From assembly GCA_050692055.1 (NCBI GenBank), contig JBOGTC010000031.1, positions 1 through 27,554 on the forward strand: a stretch of DNA of 27,554 bases, read 5' to 3'. Positions 1 through 6,665 of the stretch are shown here, one piece after another; position 1 is the stretch's first letter, and each line of letters starts with the position of its first letter. The notes below the pieces were generated by a model, which was given only the letters and a program-made list of their open reading frames with translations, was not told the origin of the DNA and searched no databases. The position numbers were made by a program, and so were the translations under genes. The DNA is from JBOGTC01 sp050692055. Lineage in GTDB: Bacteria > Chloroflexota > Limnocylindria > QHBO01.

Positions 1-986
1 GCGCCGTCCAGCAGCACACGCCCCAGGCCAAGGCGCGAGGCGTCCAGCAGCTCGAGTCGGCCCGGCCAACGAACCTCCGCCAGCCCCCTCCGCAGCGCGG
101 CTTCGTCGAGGCCGGCCAGGAGTCGATCGCGACGTTCGCCGTCCTCGCGCAGCGCGGCCAGGGATGCCAACGCCACGGCCGCGTTCCGTGCCTGGTGCCT
201 GCCCAGCAGGCCAATCCGCAGGTCGCGCAGCTCCCATTCCGGCGTCAGCGCGTCCACGACGAGCCCGTCCCAGCCGGCTTCCAGCACGTCGGCTCGGTAC
301 GGCTGACGTGATCCGGCCCGGCGCAACGGAGCTTTGACGGTGGCGCACCGGTCCAGGATCGGCCGCAGGCCACGCCCGGACGCGCCGGTCACGGCCAGGT
401 TACCCGGCTTGACGATCGCCGCCTTCTCGGTGCCGATGGCCGCGAGCGTGCTGCCAAGATGGCGCTCGTGGTCGCGCTGCACGTTGGTGATGACGGCCAC
501 GCCCAGGTCGAGCACGTTGGTCGCGTCGAGGCGACCGCCCATACCGACCTCCACGATCGCCACGTCGATCTCGCGCCGGGCCAGGTCGGCGATGGCCGCC
601 GCGGTCAGGGCCTCGAACTCGGTCGGCGGGCCGAGCGCGGCCGCGACGCGGTCGACCGCGGGCAGGACGCGCTCGACCGCGGCAGCGAAGTCGCTGGGGC
701 TGATCGGCTCGCCGTCGATCGCAACGCGCTCGCGATAGCTGACCAGATGCGGCTTGGGCATGGTGCCGACGCGCAGGCCGACCGCGACCAGCACGGCACC
801 GACCATCGCCACCACCGAGCCCTTGCCGTTGGTGCCACCGACCAGCGCGCCCCGCAACCGCTCCTCCGGATGGTCGAGCTCCGCCATGAGGCGCGACACG
901 CGCTGCAGGCCAAGGCTGATGCCGAACCGTCCGCGCGAGGTCAGCGCCGCGACGGCATCGGCGTAGGTGAGCGAGCGATCGGTCAG
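1..986 (-). CDS. folC: FolC, dihydrofolate/folylpolyglutamate synthase (3' end cut by window)
   Basis: Mur-ligase family enzyme that adds glutamate to dihydropteroate or folates using ATP in the cytoplasm. The minus-strand frame reads without a stop to base 1. Seen in order: N-terminal helix (TYADAVAAL, then RFGISLGLQRV), ATP loop GGTNGKGS, MPKPHLVSYRERV (the family's SPHL...ERI segment), VEVGMGGRLDATN, ITNVQRDHERHLG, EKAAIVKPG, and LLDGA at the window edge, the start of the family motif DGAHNP. About the last third is missing. No ATG, GTG or TTG lies between the in-frame stop at 1014-1016 and a GTG at 899, which is already past the conserved helix. The best start is CTG at 984-986, with GAGGA 9 bases upstream, overlapping the TGA of the preceding gene as CTGA. 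A start at 899 is possible but would remove conserved residues. Family call very sure; start less so. Confidence 0.93.
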   Translation of the reverse strand, partial: MTDRSLTYADAVAALTSRGRFGISLGLQRVSRLMAELDHPEERLRGALVGGTNGKGSVVAMVGAVLVAVGLRVGTMPKPHLVSYRERVAIDGEPISPSDFAAAVERVLPAVDRVAAALGPPTEFEALTAAAIADLARREIDVAIVEVGMGGRLDATNVLDLGVAVITNVQRDHERHLGSTLAAIGTEKAAIVKPGNLAVTGASGRGLRPILDRCATVKAPLRRAGSRQPYRADVLEAGWDGLVVDALTPEWELRDLRIGLLGRHQARNAAVALASLAALREDGERRDRLLAGLDEAALRRGLAEVRWPGRLELLDASRLGLGRVLLDG

Positions 987-1546
987 TCGGAGCTGTCCTC
1001 GAAGAAGACGCAGTCATTGAACTGGCCGGTGAGGCACAGGTCGTTGACGTAGCCGGAGTCGAGATGCACGCCCCCGCGCAGCTCGCATCGGCTCACGGTG
1101 CCTTCCTGCTTGATCAGCGTTCGCATCAGCTGCGGCGCCTGGATCGGGACCCGCCCCTTCGTTCCGTGCGTCAGGTAGAAGTGGGGGCAGTGGTGACGGC
1201 GCGGTTTGCTGTAGCCGAGCGGTACGCCGCGCCGCCCGATGTGCACCGTCTGCGGCTGGGGCTGCGCTGTCCCGGCGAAGCGCTTCTCGGCGATGATGCA
1301 GCGGCCCGGCTCGCACTCCTTGTCGTTGTAGCAGCATGCCCTCGCCGGACCGATGCCCTCAACCGCCCACAGCTCCCAGCACGGGCGGCGCAGGATGAAG
1401 GCCGGGCAGCGATAGCGAATGGTGAGGTCGCAGTTCTCGACCTCCCAGCACATCGTGCGTCGGTCGCCTTCACGACGATCCTCGGCGAACGGGTCGCTCG
1501 TCTGGCGGCGATCGGAGCCCGCGCGGCGCTCTGTCTTGATGATCAT
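983..1546 (-). CDS. Cys-rich protein with two-CW-like motif
   Basis: 187 residues, function not recognised. The N-terminus is charged, with ERRAGSDRR and EDRREGDRR. Twelve cysteines follow at 33, 39, 47, 56, 71, 72, 78, 83, 120, 154, 171 and 179. The pattern CWEVENC...CPAF...CWELW (33-57) resembles the two-CW domain found in some bacterial sensory proteins; CC-x5-C-x4-C (71-83) and HHCPH (118-122) add more likely metal ligands. There is no signal peptide or membrane segment, so it probably acts in the cytoplasm and binds zinc or an iron-sulfur cluster (inference). The start ATG has GGGAGGG about 13 bases upstream and a -10 box TACACT before that. Its TGA overlaps the proposed CTG start of folC, so the two are probably translated together. 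Coding status sure; function unknown. Confidence 0.85.
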   Translation of the reverse strand: MIIKTERRAGSDRRQTSDPFAEDRREGDRRTMCWEVENCDLTIRYRCPAFILRRPCWELWAVEGIGPARACCYNDKECEPGRCIIAEKRFAGTAQPQPQTVHIGRRGVPLGYSKPRRHHCPHFYLTHGTKGRVPIQAPQLMRTLIKQEGTVSRCELRGGVHLDSGYVNDLCLTGQFNDCVFFEDSSD

Positions 1547-1573
1547 TGGTGCTCGGCAGCCCTCCCGCTCCCG

Positions 1574-1579
1574 AGTGTA
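1574..1579 (-). promoter_or_regulatory. -10 box for Cys-rich gene/folC
   Basis: TACACT on the minus strand, 27 bases before the ATG at 1546, followed by the Shine-Dalgarno-like GGGAGGG. No clear -35 box. Judged by eye only. Confidence 0.4.
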
Positions 1580-1680
1580 GCGCGTACCCCGAACCGACTC
1601 GCCGCCGGCCGCGGCATTGTGGGCTGCCTCAGGTCACCAAACGCAACGCGGCAGCTGCAGGAGGACGACAGGAGGGGCCG

Positions 1681-1749
1681 ATGCGTCGCTTCGTGCAGAC
1701 CCGGTATGAATCTGGCGACGCGAGCGCCCGGTTTGCGTGTGACCGGTGA
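1681..1749 (+). CDS. Possible 22-residue small ORF with strong ribosome site
   Basis: This plus-strand ATG stands 5 bases after AGGAGG (1670-1675), the best Shine-Dalgarno match in the neighbourhood, with a second GGAGG slightly upstream. It encodes 22 residues beginning MRRFVQTRYES and ending in TGA at 1747-1749. It lies in a 219-base gap between two minus-strand genes, where no other coding potential is seen. It has no recognisable relatives to me and may be chance or the minus-strand spacer of trxA. Low confidence. Confidence 0.15.
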   Translation: MRRFVQTRYESGDASARFACDR

Positions 1750-1765
1750 CGGGCCGGGAACTCCC

Positions 1766-2098
1766 TCAGGCGAGGAACTGGCTGAGTCGTTCCTCCATCG
1801 CCGCCTGCGGCATGTAACCCACCAGGCGGGCGGCCTCGCGACCGTCCTGGAAGACGATCAGCGTGGGGATGCTGAAGATGCTGTAGCGCATCGCCAGCTG
1901 CTGGTTCTCGTCGGTATTGACCTTGGCGACCGCCATCTTCTCGGCGTGTTTCTCGCCGAAGCTCTCGACGACCGGCGAGACGAGCCGGCAGGGCCCGCAC
2001 CAGGGCGCCCAGAAGTCGACGAGGACCGGCTTGTCCGCGTTGAGAACGTCCGAGTCGAAGCTCGACTCGTCGACGCTGACCGGGGCTGACATGGCCAC
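1766..2098 (-). CDS. trxA: Thioredoxin
   Basis: Small cytoplasmic disulfide reductase. The active site WCGPC is intact in the context FWAPWCGPCR, and the conserved cis-proline is in FSIPTLIVF. From the GTG at 2098 the protein is 110 residues, the usual length for thioredoxin. I prefer this GTG because GGAGG lies 8 bases upstream; the ATG two codons later (2092) has its ribosome site 14 bases away. A longer reading back to 2146 would add residues that run into the promoter. It follows the kinase gene on the same strand, but a separate -10 box in the 69-base gap suggests its own transcription. No thioredoxin reductase gene is in the window. Confidence 0.95.
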   Translation of the reverse strand: MAMSAPVSVDESSFDSDVLNADKPVLVDFWAPWCGPCRLVSPVVESFGEKHAEKMAVAKVNTDENQQLAMRYSIFSIPTLIVFQDGREAARLVGYMPQAAMEERLSQFLA

Positions 2099-2136
2099 GA
2101 AAGGTGCCTCCAAGTTCGGAAGGGCTGATGCGCAGC

Positions 2137-2142
2137 ATGCTA
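2137..2142 (-). promoter_or_regulatory. Extended -10 box for trxA
   Basis: TGCTAGCAT on the minus strand (TGN extension plus TAGCAT), 38 bases before the GTG start. GGAGG for trxA lies in the resulting leader. No -35 box is evident. Confidence 0.45.
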
Positions 2143-2167
2143 GCACCGGCCTCGGCGCCGACGCCGT

Positions 2168-3823
2168 CTATTCCTCGGGCGTCGGGCTCGGCGTCGGCGG
2201 AACGGGTGTCGGGGGCGGCGTGGGCGGCGGGGTCGGCGCCGGCGTCGGTGTCGGGCTCGGCGTGGGGCTGGGAGTCGGCCCGCGCGAGATGACGAGGTCC
2301 ACCTGGTCGCCCCTGCCCAGCGTGGTCCCGGCCGGCGGGTCGCTGCGGATGACAGAGTTCTCGGGCACGGACGGATCGTTCTCGCGGGACACGCTGCCCA
2401 GCTGCAGGCCGACCCCCGCCAGCGTCTGCTGTGCCTGCTGCTCGGTCTGCCCCCGCAGCCGGGGCACCTCGACCTCCTCCTCGCCGCTCGAGACGAAGAC
2501 GGTCACCGTCGAGCCCTCGTCGACGGACTGGCCCGCGACGGGGTCGCTGCGGATGACGCGGTTCTCGGCAATGTCGTCGGATGCCTCGTCCTCCTCTTCC
2601 AGGTCGAGGCCGAGCTGGCGCGCGTCGGTGCGGACCTGGGTGATGGGATCGCCTTCCCAGTCCGGGATCGTCACCTGCTGCACCGATGGCTCGGGCGTCT
2701 CGCCCGGCCCCAGGCCGCCGATGATCTGCGCACCCAGGAAGCCGATGGCGCCGAGGAGCACCACGGCCAGCAGCGCCAGGAGCCAGATCCACCACGGCTG
2801 GCCCTCATCTCGCTCGCGACGATAAGGATCGGTGCGCCTGGGAGGGGGAGCGACCGGCACGCGGTCCGCGGGCCTTGCCACGCGGGGAGGCACGTATACC
2901 GTCGGCTCTCCGGCGGGCGGGGTGGTGGCCGCCGCGGCCGCGCTGGCTGCGGCCGGCGCTGCGGCACCGGCAAGAAGGGGCGGAATGGCGTCGGGATCGC
3001 GCCGCCAGACGCGCAATGCCTCGGCGAAGGCTCCCGCGTCGGGGAAGCGATCCCCCGGCTCGCGCCGCAGCGCGCGCATCAGCACCGCCTCGAGCCCGGG
3101 GGACAGCGAGATGCCGATCGCCGACGGCGGAGCGGGGTCTTCGTTCAGGCGCTTGAGCGCGACGGCGGCGGCGGAGTCGCCCTCGAACGGCCGGCGACCG
3201 GTCAGCATCTCGTAGAGGACGATGCCGAGCGAGTAGACGTCGGAGGCGCCGGTGACCTCGTCGCCGCGCGCCTGCTCGGGGCTGAAGTAGTGGACCGATC
3301 CGAGCGTGGTGCCGGTCACGGTCATCGACGCCTCGGCGACGGCGCGCGCGATCCCGAAATCGGTGACCTTCACGTCACCGGCATCGGTGATGAGGATGTT
3401 TCCCGGCTTCACGTCGCGGTGGACGATTCCCTTGCGATGGGCCGCTTCGAGGGCCCCGGCCGTGCCGATCGCGACGCGGACGGCGTCATCGGTCCCGAGG
3501 CTCCCGCGCTCGCGGAGCACAGACGACAGGTCGCGACCCTCGATGAGCTCCATGACGATGTACTGGTCGCCCTTGTCGCCATCGGTCCCGTAGTCGTAGA
3601 CGGAGACGATGTGCTGGTGCGAGAGAGAGCCGGCGGCGCGGGCCTCCTGCTTGAAGCGGGCCGTGAAGCCGGTGTCGGAACCGAACTGCGGGCGCAGGAG
3701 CTTGACCGCCACCTCGCGATCGAGCTGCTCGTCAACGCCACGCCAGATGGTGGCCATCCCCCCCTCGCCCAGTGGGGCGATGAGGCGGTAGCGCCCGCTG
3801 ATCAGCCTGCCGATCATCTCCAC
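2168..3823 (-). CDS. pknB: PknB-type Ser/Thr kinase with two PASTA domains
   Basis: Membrane-spanning Hanks-type kinase, 551 residues. The cytoplasmic kinase domain (about 10-275) has all catalytic marks: glycine loop GEGGMA (19-24), K41, E60, HRDVKPGN (135-142) and DFG (155-157), with an activation segment rich in Thr. A Pro/Ala linker leads to one membrane helix (about 343-366), then two PASTA repeats outside the cell (about 379-447 and 449-515) and a tail of repeated Thr-Pro/Ser-Pro residues. PASTA domains in this family bind peptidoglycan fragments, so it probably signals cell-wall status. Two PASTA repeats is on the low side; the TP-rich tail after them is unusual. The start is GTG with GGAGG 9 bases upstream; the ATG two codons on is an alternative. 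A strong inverted repeat separates it from galU upstream. Confidence 0.95.
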   Translation of the reverse strand: MEMIGRLISGRYRLIAPLGEGGMATIWRGVDEQLDREVAVKLLRPQFGSDTGFTARFKQEARAAGSLSHQHIVSVYDYGTDGDKGDQYIVMELIEGRDLSSVLRERGSLGTDDAVRVAIGTAGALEAAHRKGIVHRDVKPGNILITDAGDVKVTDFGIARAVAEASMTVTGTTLGSVHYFSPEQARGDEVTGASDVYSLGIVLYEMLTGRRPFEGDSAAAVALKRLNEDPAPPSAIGISLSPGLEAVLMRALRREPGDRFPDAGAFAEALRVWRRDPDAIPPLLAGAAAPAAASAAAAATTPPAGEPTVYVPPRVARPADRVPVAPPPRRTDPYRRERDEGQPWWIWLLALLAVVLLGAIGFLGAQIIGGLGPGETPEPSVQQVTIPDWEGDPITQVRTDARQLGLDLEEEDEASDDIAENRVIRSDPVAGQSVDEGSTVTVFVSSGEEEVEVPRLRGQTEQQAQQTLAGVGLQLGSVSRENDPSVPENSVIRSDPPAGTTLGRGDQVDLVISRGPTPSPTPSPTPTPAPTPPPTPPPTPVPPTPSPTPEE

Positions 3824-3844
3824 CCGCCGGGTCCTCCGTAGTGG

Positions 3845-3876
3845 CTACGTCGCCTGCACCGATGGCGGCGACGTAG
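3845..3876. terminator. 10-bp perfect inverted repeat between galU and kinase
   Basis: CTACGTCGCC (3845-3854) pairs perfectly with GGCGACGTAG (3867-3876) around a 12-base loop. It begins 5 bases after the galU stop and ends before the kinase ribosome site. There is no T-run, so it may be a factor-assisted terminator, an mRNA processing/stability hairpin or an operator. Confidence 0.5.
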
Positions 3877-3881
3877 GCGCG

Positions 3882-4754
3882 TCAGTCTCGCAGGTCGAGC
3901 CCGCGAATGTAGGCGCGGAACGAATCCGCCTCGTCGGACTCGAGCGCCACCGCCACGTTGGCCTTGAGCCAGCCGATGCGCGTTCCCGCGTCATGGCGCG
4001 TTCCGTCGAACAGGTAACCGAACACCGGCTGCTCGCGGCTGAGCGAGCGGATGGCGTCGGTCAGCTGGATCTCGCCTCCGGCGCCGCTCTGTGTCTGCTC
4101 GAGGACGTCGAAGATCTTGGGCGTCAGGACGTAGCGGCCCAGCACCGCCAGCTCCGACGGGGCGTCCTCCACGGTGGGCTTCTCGATCAGGTCGCGCATC
4201 TCGATCAACCGGCCCTCCTCGTGGATCGGATCGAGAATGCCGTAGCGGATCACGTCCTCGCGCTCGACTCGCTGCACGGCGATGACGGAGCCGCGGTGCG
4301 CGTGGTACGCGTCGATCAGCTGCCGCGTCACGGCCTCGCCGCCGGGATTGAGCATCACATCATCCGAGAGCAGGACGGCGAACGGCTCGTCGCCCACCAG
4401 GTCCTTGGCCATCAGCACGGCGTGGCCGAGGCCGAGCTGCTCGCGCTGGTGCACGAAGGCGATGGTGCCGAACTCGCTCAGGCGCCGGATCGTGCGCAGC
4501 ATCTCGATGTCGCCACGATCCTCCAGCCAGCGCTCGAGCGCGGGGTCGGAGTCGAAGTGATCCTCGATGGCGCTGCGCCCCGAGGCGATGACGATGATGA
4601 TCTGCTCGATCCCGGATGCGACCGCCTCCTCCACCGCGTACTGGATGATCGGCCGATCAACCAGCGGCATGACCTCCTTGGGGATTGACTTGGTGGCCGG
4701 GAGGAAGCGAGTGCCGAAGCCTGCCGCCGGCAGTACGGCCTTACGTACGCGCAC
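3882..4754 (-). CDS. galU: UTP-glucose-1-phosphate uridylyltransferase
   Basis: Makes UDP-glucose from UTP and glucose-1-phosphate for surface polysaccharides and glycolipids. The nucleotide-binding signature is at the very N-terminus (LPAAGFGTRFLPATKSIPKE), with further family segments EQLGLGHAV, LLSDDV, YGILDP, EKP, GRYVLTP and GGEIQLTDAI. From the GTG at 4754 it is 290 residues, the usual size. Upstream in-frame codons give only low-complexity Arg/Pro sequence. AAGGAG lies 13 bases before this GTG, which is rather far, so the exact start is not certain. It is divergent from the unknown gene at 4909 and lies upstream of the kinase; the link to envelope synthesis fits a PASTA kinase neighbour. 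Confidence 0.95.
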   Translation of the reverse strand: MRVRKAVLPAAGFGTRFLPATKSIPKEVMPLVDRPIIQYAVEEAVASGIEQIIIVIASGRSAIEDHFDSDPALERWLEDRGDIEMLRTIRRLSEFGTIAFVHQREQLGLGHAVLMAKDLVGDEPFAVLLSDDVMLNPGGEAVTRQLIDAYHAHRGSVIAVQRVEREDVIRYGILDPIHEEGRLIEMRDLIEKPTVEDAPSELAVLGRYVLTPKIFDVLEQTQSGAGGEIQLTDAIRSLSREQPVFGYLFDGTRHDAGTRIGWLKANVAVALESDEADSFRAYIRGLDLRD

Positions 4755-4892
4755 GGTGATCGGGGCTCTCCTTGATGCGTGTTGAGCGGGCGCGCGGCTG
4801 AGCGCTGATCGTGGCCACGGGCGCGCCAAGCCGCGACAGGTACCTCACAGGGGACGCCAGTATACCAACCGCTGTTGCAGGACCCGGAACGC

Positions 4893-4898
4893 TACAAT
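4893..4898 (+). promoter_or_regulatory. -10 box TACAAT, leaderless start
   Basis: TACAAT ends 10 bases before the ATG at 4909, so transcription should start at or just before the start codon. There is no Shine-Dalgarno sequence. Confidence 0.5.
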
Positions 4899-4908
4899 CG
4901 CCCCGCCC

Positions 4909-5379
4909 ATGTTCAAGCAGCTCAAGCGCACCATCATGGGTCCGAGCCGGGACCCACGGATGGCCTACATCAGCCGCCCTCTGCCCCGCGACCTGCCCGA
5001 CGAGCAGGTCGTGGCCGCGCTCGAGGCCGCCCTCGCCCGCGATCCCAACCCGGCCTACCTCGTCGAGACGCTGCCGTCGGCGCTGAAGGAGGTGACGGGA
5101 CGGGATCTCCAGGTCCTGGACCGCTCCGTTCGCGATGTCACCGGCGCCTTCACGAAGACCTCGGTCATGATCCGCGACGGAGACGTCGGGTACTGGCCGG
5201 GGTACGCCGCCATGTCCTATCCGCTCATCGCCCCATCTCCCAAGGCGGAGGAGACGCGCGCGGCCATCGCGGCTGCCGGCACCCCCGACGCCGAGGCGGC
5301 CGCGCCGACCGGCCCCCTGCCGGGATGGGAGCCACCGCCGCCGCTCGACCGCCGGTCGCGTGATGGAGACGGCCGCTGA
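4909..5379 (+). CDS. Unknown protein, 156 residues
   Basis: Not recognised. The N-terminal two thirds look folded, with an acidic amphipathic stretch (DEQVVAALEAALARD) and a mixed segment with VMIRDGDVGYWPGYAAMSYP. The last 40 residues are rich in Ala, Pro and Asp and probably disordered. There is no signal peptide, membrane helix or cysteine. The gene is probably leaderless: a TACAAT box lies 10 bases upstream and there is no ribosome site. Its TGA shares one base with the ATG of the zinc-ribbon gene behind it, so the two are translationally coupled and likely work together. Codon use matches the neighbours. Real gene likely; function open. Confidence 0.8.
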   Translation: MFKQLKRTIMGPSRDPRMAYISRPLPRDLPDEQVVAALEAALARDPNPAYLVETLPSALKEVTGRDLQVLDRSVRDVTGAFTKTSVMIRDGDVGYWPGYAAMSYPLIAPSPKAEETRAAIAAAGTPDAEAAAPTGPLPGWEPPPPLDRRSRDGDGR

Positions 5380-5558
5380 TGGGCCGCCAGAACGTCCCGC
5401 GCGACCAGTGGCTCGACCAGGGCGGCGAGTGCCCGCGCTGCGGCGAACGCATCACCGAGGAGGACGTCCACTCCTGGCGGCCGATGCCGGAGGATCCCAA
5501 GCTGCTGCTGCTCTACTGCGGCAACTGTGGGGATCGGGTGGAGATCAACCACATCTGA
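5379..5558 (+). CDS. Small zinc-ribbon protein, 59 residues
   Basis: The ATG overlaps the previous stop codon as TGATG. The 59-residue product has two CxxC knuckles, ECPRCGE (17-23) and YCGNCGD (46-52), separated by about 26 residues including HSWRPMPEDPK. This is the layout of a single zinc ribbon. Such small proteins often bind nucleic acid or act as a partner subunit, but no family is recognised. GC-rich third positions and the tight coupling to the preceding gene support that it is real. It is followed at once by a short inverted repeat. Confidence 0.78.
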   Translation: MGRQNVPRDQWLDQGGECPRCGERITEEDVHSWRPMPEDPKLLLLYCGNCGDRVEINHI

Positions 5559-5576
5559 TCGGTCGCTCCGGACCGA
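5559..5576 (+). terminator. Short hairpin after zinc-ribbon gene
   Basis: TCGGTC and GACCGA form a perfect 6-bp stem with a 6-base loop directly behind the stop codon at 5558. No T-run follows, so it is only a weak terminator candidate. Confidence 0.3.
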
Positions 5577-5660
5577 TGCCGTGCGTGGGGGAATCGCATC
5601 GGCGCGGCACCTTCGGCTCCGGTGTTGATGGGTCGTCCGACGATTGATCGGCCCCCGCCA

Positions 5661-5797
5661 TTGCACGGGATGGAGATAACGGGGAAGAAGGCGAGAATCT
5701 GGCACTCATCTTCCCCGCCTGTTGCACGGGATGACGCCACCGGGGAAGAAGGAGGCATTCCGGGCCTCTTCTTCCCCGTTGTCTCCACCTGATGCAA
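5661..5797. repeat. Cluster of three related ~31-base repeats, two direct and one inverted
   Basis: Units beginning TTGCA and ending CGGGGAAGAAG lie at 5661-5690 (plus), 5722-5751 (plus) and 5768-5797 (minus). The first and third match at 25 of 30 positions in opposite orientation, so the whole block can fold into a long cruciform. Inner hairpins also form: GGGGAAGA (5681-5688) with TCTTCCCC (5708-5715), and CGGGGAAGAAG (5741-5751) with CTTCTTCCCCG (5768-5778). The block fills most of the 266-base gap between the zinc-ribbon gene and tRNA-Glu; nothing else is seen there. Its role could be a transcription terminator pair for both converging units, a dispersed small repeat, or a protein-binding array. 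Confidence 0.7.
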
Positions 5798-5824
5798 AGA
5801 CACCCCGCCGAGCGGGCCGAAAGA

Positions 5825-5901
5825 TGGTGCCCCCAAGGGGATTCGAACCCCTGATCTCCACCTTGAAAGGGTGGCGTCCTAGGCCTCTAGACGATGGGGG
5901 C
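5825..5901 (-). tRNA. tRNA-Glu (anticodon UUC), CCA encoded
   Basis: The minus strand folds as a cloverleaf. The acceptor stem pairs GCCCCCA (5895-5901) with TGGGGGC (5829-5835). The anticodon stem CCACC/GGTGG encloses the loop CTTTCAA, giving anticodon TTC. The T-arm is AGGGG-TTCGAAT-CCCCT. The discriminator base is A (5828) and CCA follows in the genome (5825-5827). A TGCTACGAT extended -10 box lies 19 bases upstream. Confidence 0.96.
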
Positions 5902-5920
5902 GACGGCGCTCGCTCAGGCT

Positions 5921-5926
5921 ATCGTA
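5921..5926 (-). promoter_or_regulatory. Extended -10 box for tRNA-Glu
   Basis: TGCTACGAT on the minus strand, 19 bases before the mature tRNA 5' end. No good -35 box is visible. Confidence 0.45.
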
Positions 5927-5974
5927 GCAAGACGGACTCATCTCGCCGCCGGGCCCTGATATGCCGCTGGGGGT

Positions 5975-6286
5975 TCAACCGACGTAGAAGAGCAGAACCA
6001 GGATCGCCACCCCGGCCATGGCGCCGGCCGCCACGAGCACCATGAGGCCTCCTCCGACGGCGATGAGCGTGGAGCGGCCGGCGTAGCCGCGGCGGGCGGC
6101 TCGCCCTGACCAGATCCAGCCCTGGGCGAAGAGGAAGATCCCCACCGCCACCCCGAGGAGCGCGCTCCCCAGCATGGCGAGGACGGACAGGCCGGAATCA
6201 CGGCCGAGCAGCGCCAGGGCGGAGAGCGCCCCGGCGATGATCAGGCCCACGATGCCGATCACGACGTTACGGAGGAAGGGATGCAT
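5975..6286 (-). CDS. Small membrane protein, three helices
   Basis: 103 residues, mostly hydrophobic. Three membrane helices are likely at about 7-28, 32-55 and 74-101. An Arg-rich loop (GRAARRGYAGR) between helices two and three should lie in the cytoplasm by the positive-inside rule. No family is recognised. The gene is probably leaderless: TAGAAT ends 9 bases before the ATG and no Shine-Dalgarno sequence is present. It lies between tRNA-Glu and the divergent KGG gene. Confidence 0.72.
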   Translation of the reverse strand: MHPFLRNVVIGIVGLIIAGALSALALLGRDSGLSVLAMLGSALLGVAVGIFLFAQGWIWSGRAARRGYAGRSTLIAVGGGLMVLVAAGAMAGVAILVLLFYVG

Positions 6287-6295
6287 CGGCGCGCC

Positions 6296-6301
6296 ATTCT
6301 A
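6296..6301 (-). promoter_or_regulatory. -10 box TAGAAT, leaderless start
   Basis: Minus-strand TAGAAT, 9 bases before the ATG at 6286. No ribosome site between them. Confidence 0.45.
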
Positions 6302-6401
6302 GTCGTCAGCGCAGACTCGACCGGCGGCGCGGTACGTAACTTGCTTCGATCGTCTCGGCAGAGGATCGACCAAGCACGCACGAACACGAGGAGGCGCCTT
6401 G

Positions 6402-6665
6402 ATGGCTGAGCGCAGGAGCGCCGACCATGACGGCTCCGCCAACGAAGGCAACATGAGCGTCCGGGAAGCCGGGCGCAAGGGCGGCAAGACCACGCGGGCG
6501 CGATATGGCGCCGAGTTCTTCCAGGAGATCGGCGCCAAGGGCGGCAAAGCTGTCAGCGAGCGTTACTCGAACGAGCACTTCCGCGAGATCGGGCGCAAGG
6601 GTGGCCGGCGCGTGGCGGAGCTCATCGCGCGCGCCAAGCGCCTCGATCAGACAGATCGGGCCTAA
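6402..6665 (+). CDS. KGG-repeat (Em-like) stress protein
   Basis: 87-residue very hydrophilic protein. It carries a threefold repeat of about 20 residues ending in KGG: REAGRKGGKTTRARYG, QEIGAKGGKAVSERYS and REIGRKGGRRVAELI. This is the KGG/stress-induced repeat of bacterial GsiB-like and Con-10-like proteins, also seen in plant group 1 LEA (Em) proteins. Family members accumulate under desiccation, heat or stationary phase and are thought to be disordered protectants. The ATG at 6402 has a perfect GAGGAGG seven bases upstream, one of the best ribosome sites in the window, as expected for an abundant product. The TTG just before it is a less likely start. The stop lies in a long hairpin. Confidence 0.9.
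   Translation: MAERRSADHDGSANEGNMSVREAGRKGGKTTRARYGAEFFQEIGAKGGKAVSERYSNEHFREIGRKGGRRVAELIARAKRLDQTDRA

Noticed and set aside
400..1052. Long open frames on both strands across the folC region
   Set aside because: Arg/Ala/Gly-rich shadow frames; the folC frame on the minus strand shows conserved motifs throughout.
1546..1749. 67-codon plus-strand ORF in the gap before trxA
   Set aside because: No motifs and it begins inside the divergent gene's leader; only the last 22 codons have a ribosome site and are listed at low confidence.
5661..5797. CRISPR array
   Set aside because: Only three units, unequal spacing and mixed orientation, with no cas gene nearby.
5513..5836. 107-codon minus-strand ORF over the repeats
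   Set aside because: Runs through the inverted repeats, the zinc-ribbon gene and the tRNA 3' end; composition set by the repeats.
5722..6045. Plus-strand ORF across tRNA-Glu
   Set aside because: Its apparent sequence is the translated tRNA complement (the typical PPRGFEPLIS artefact).
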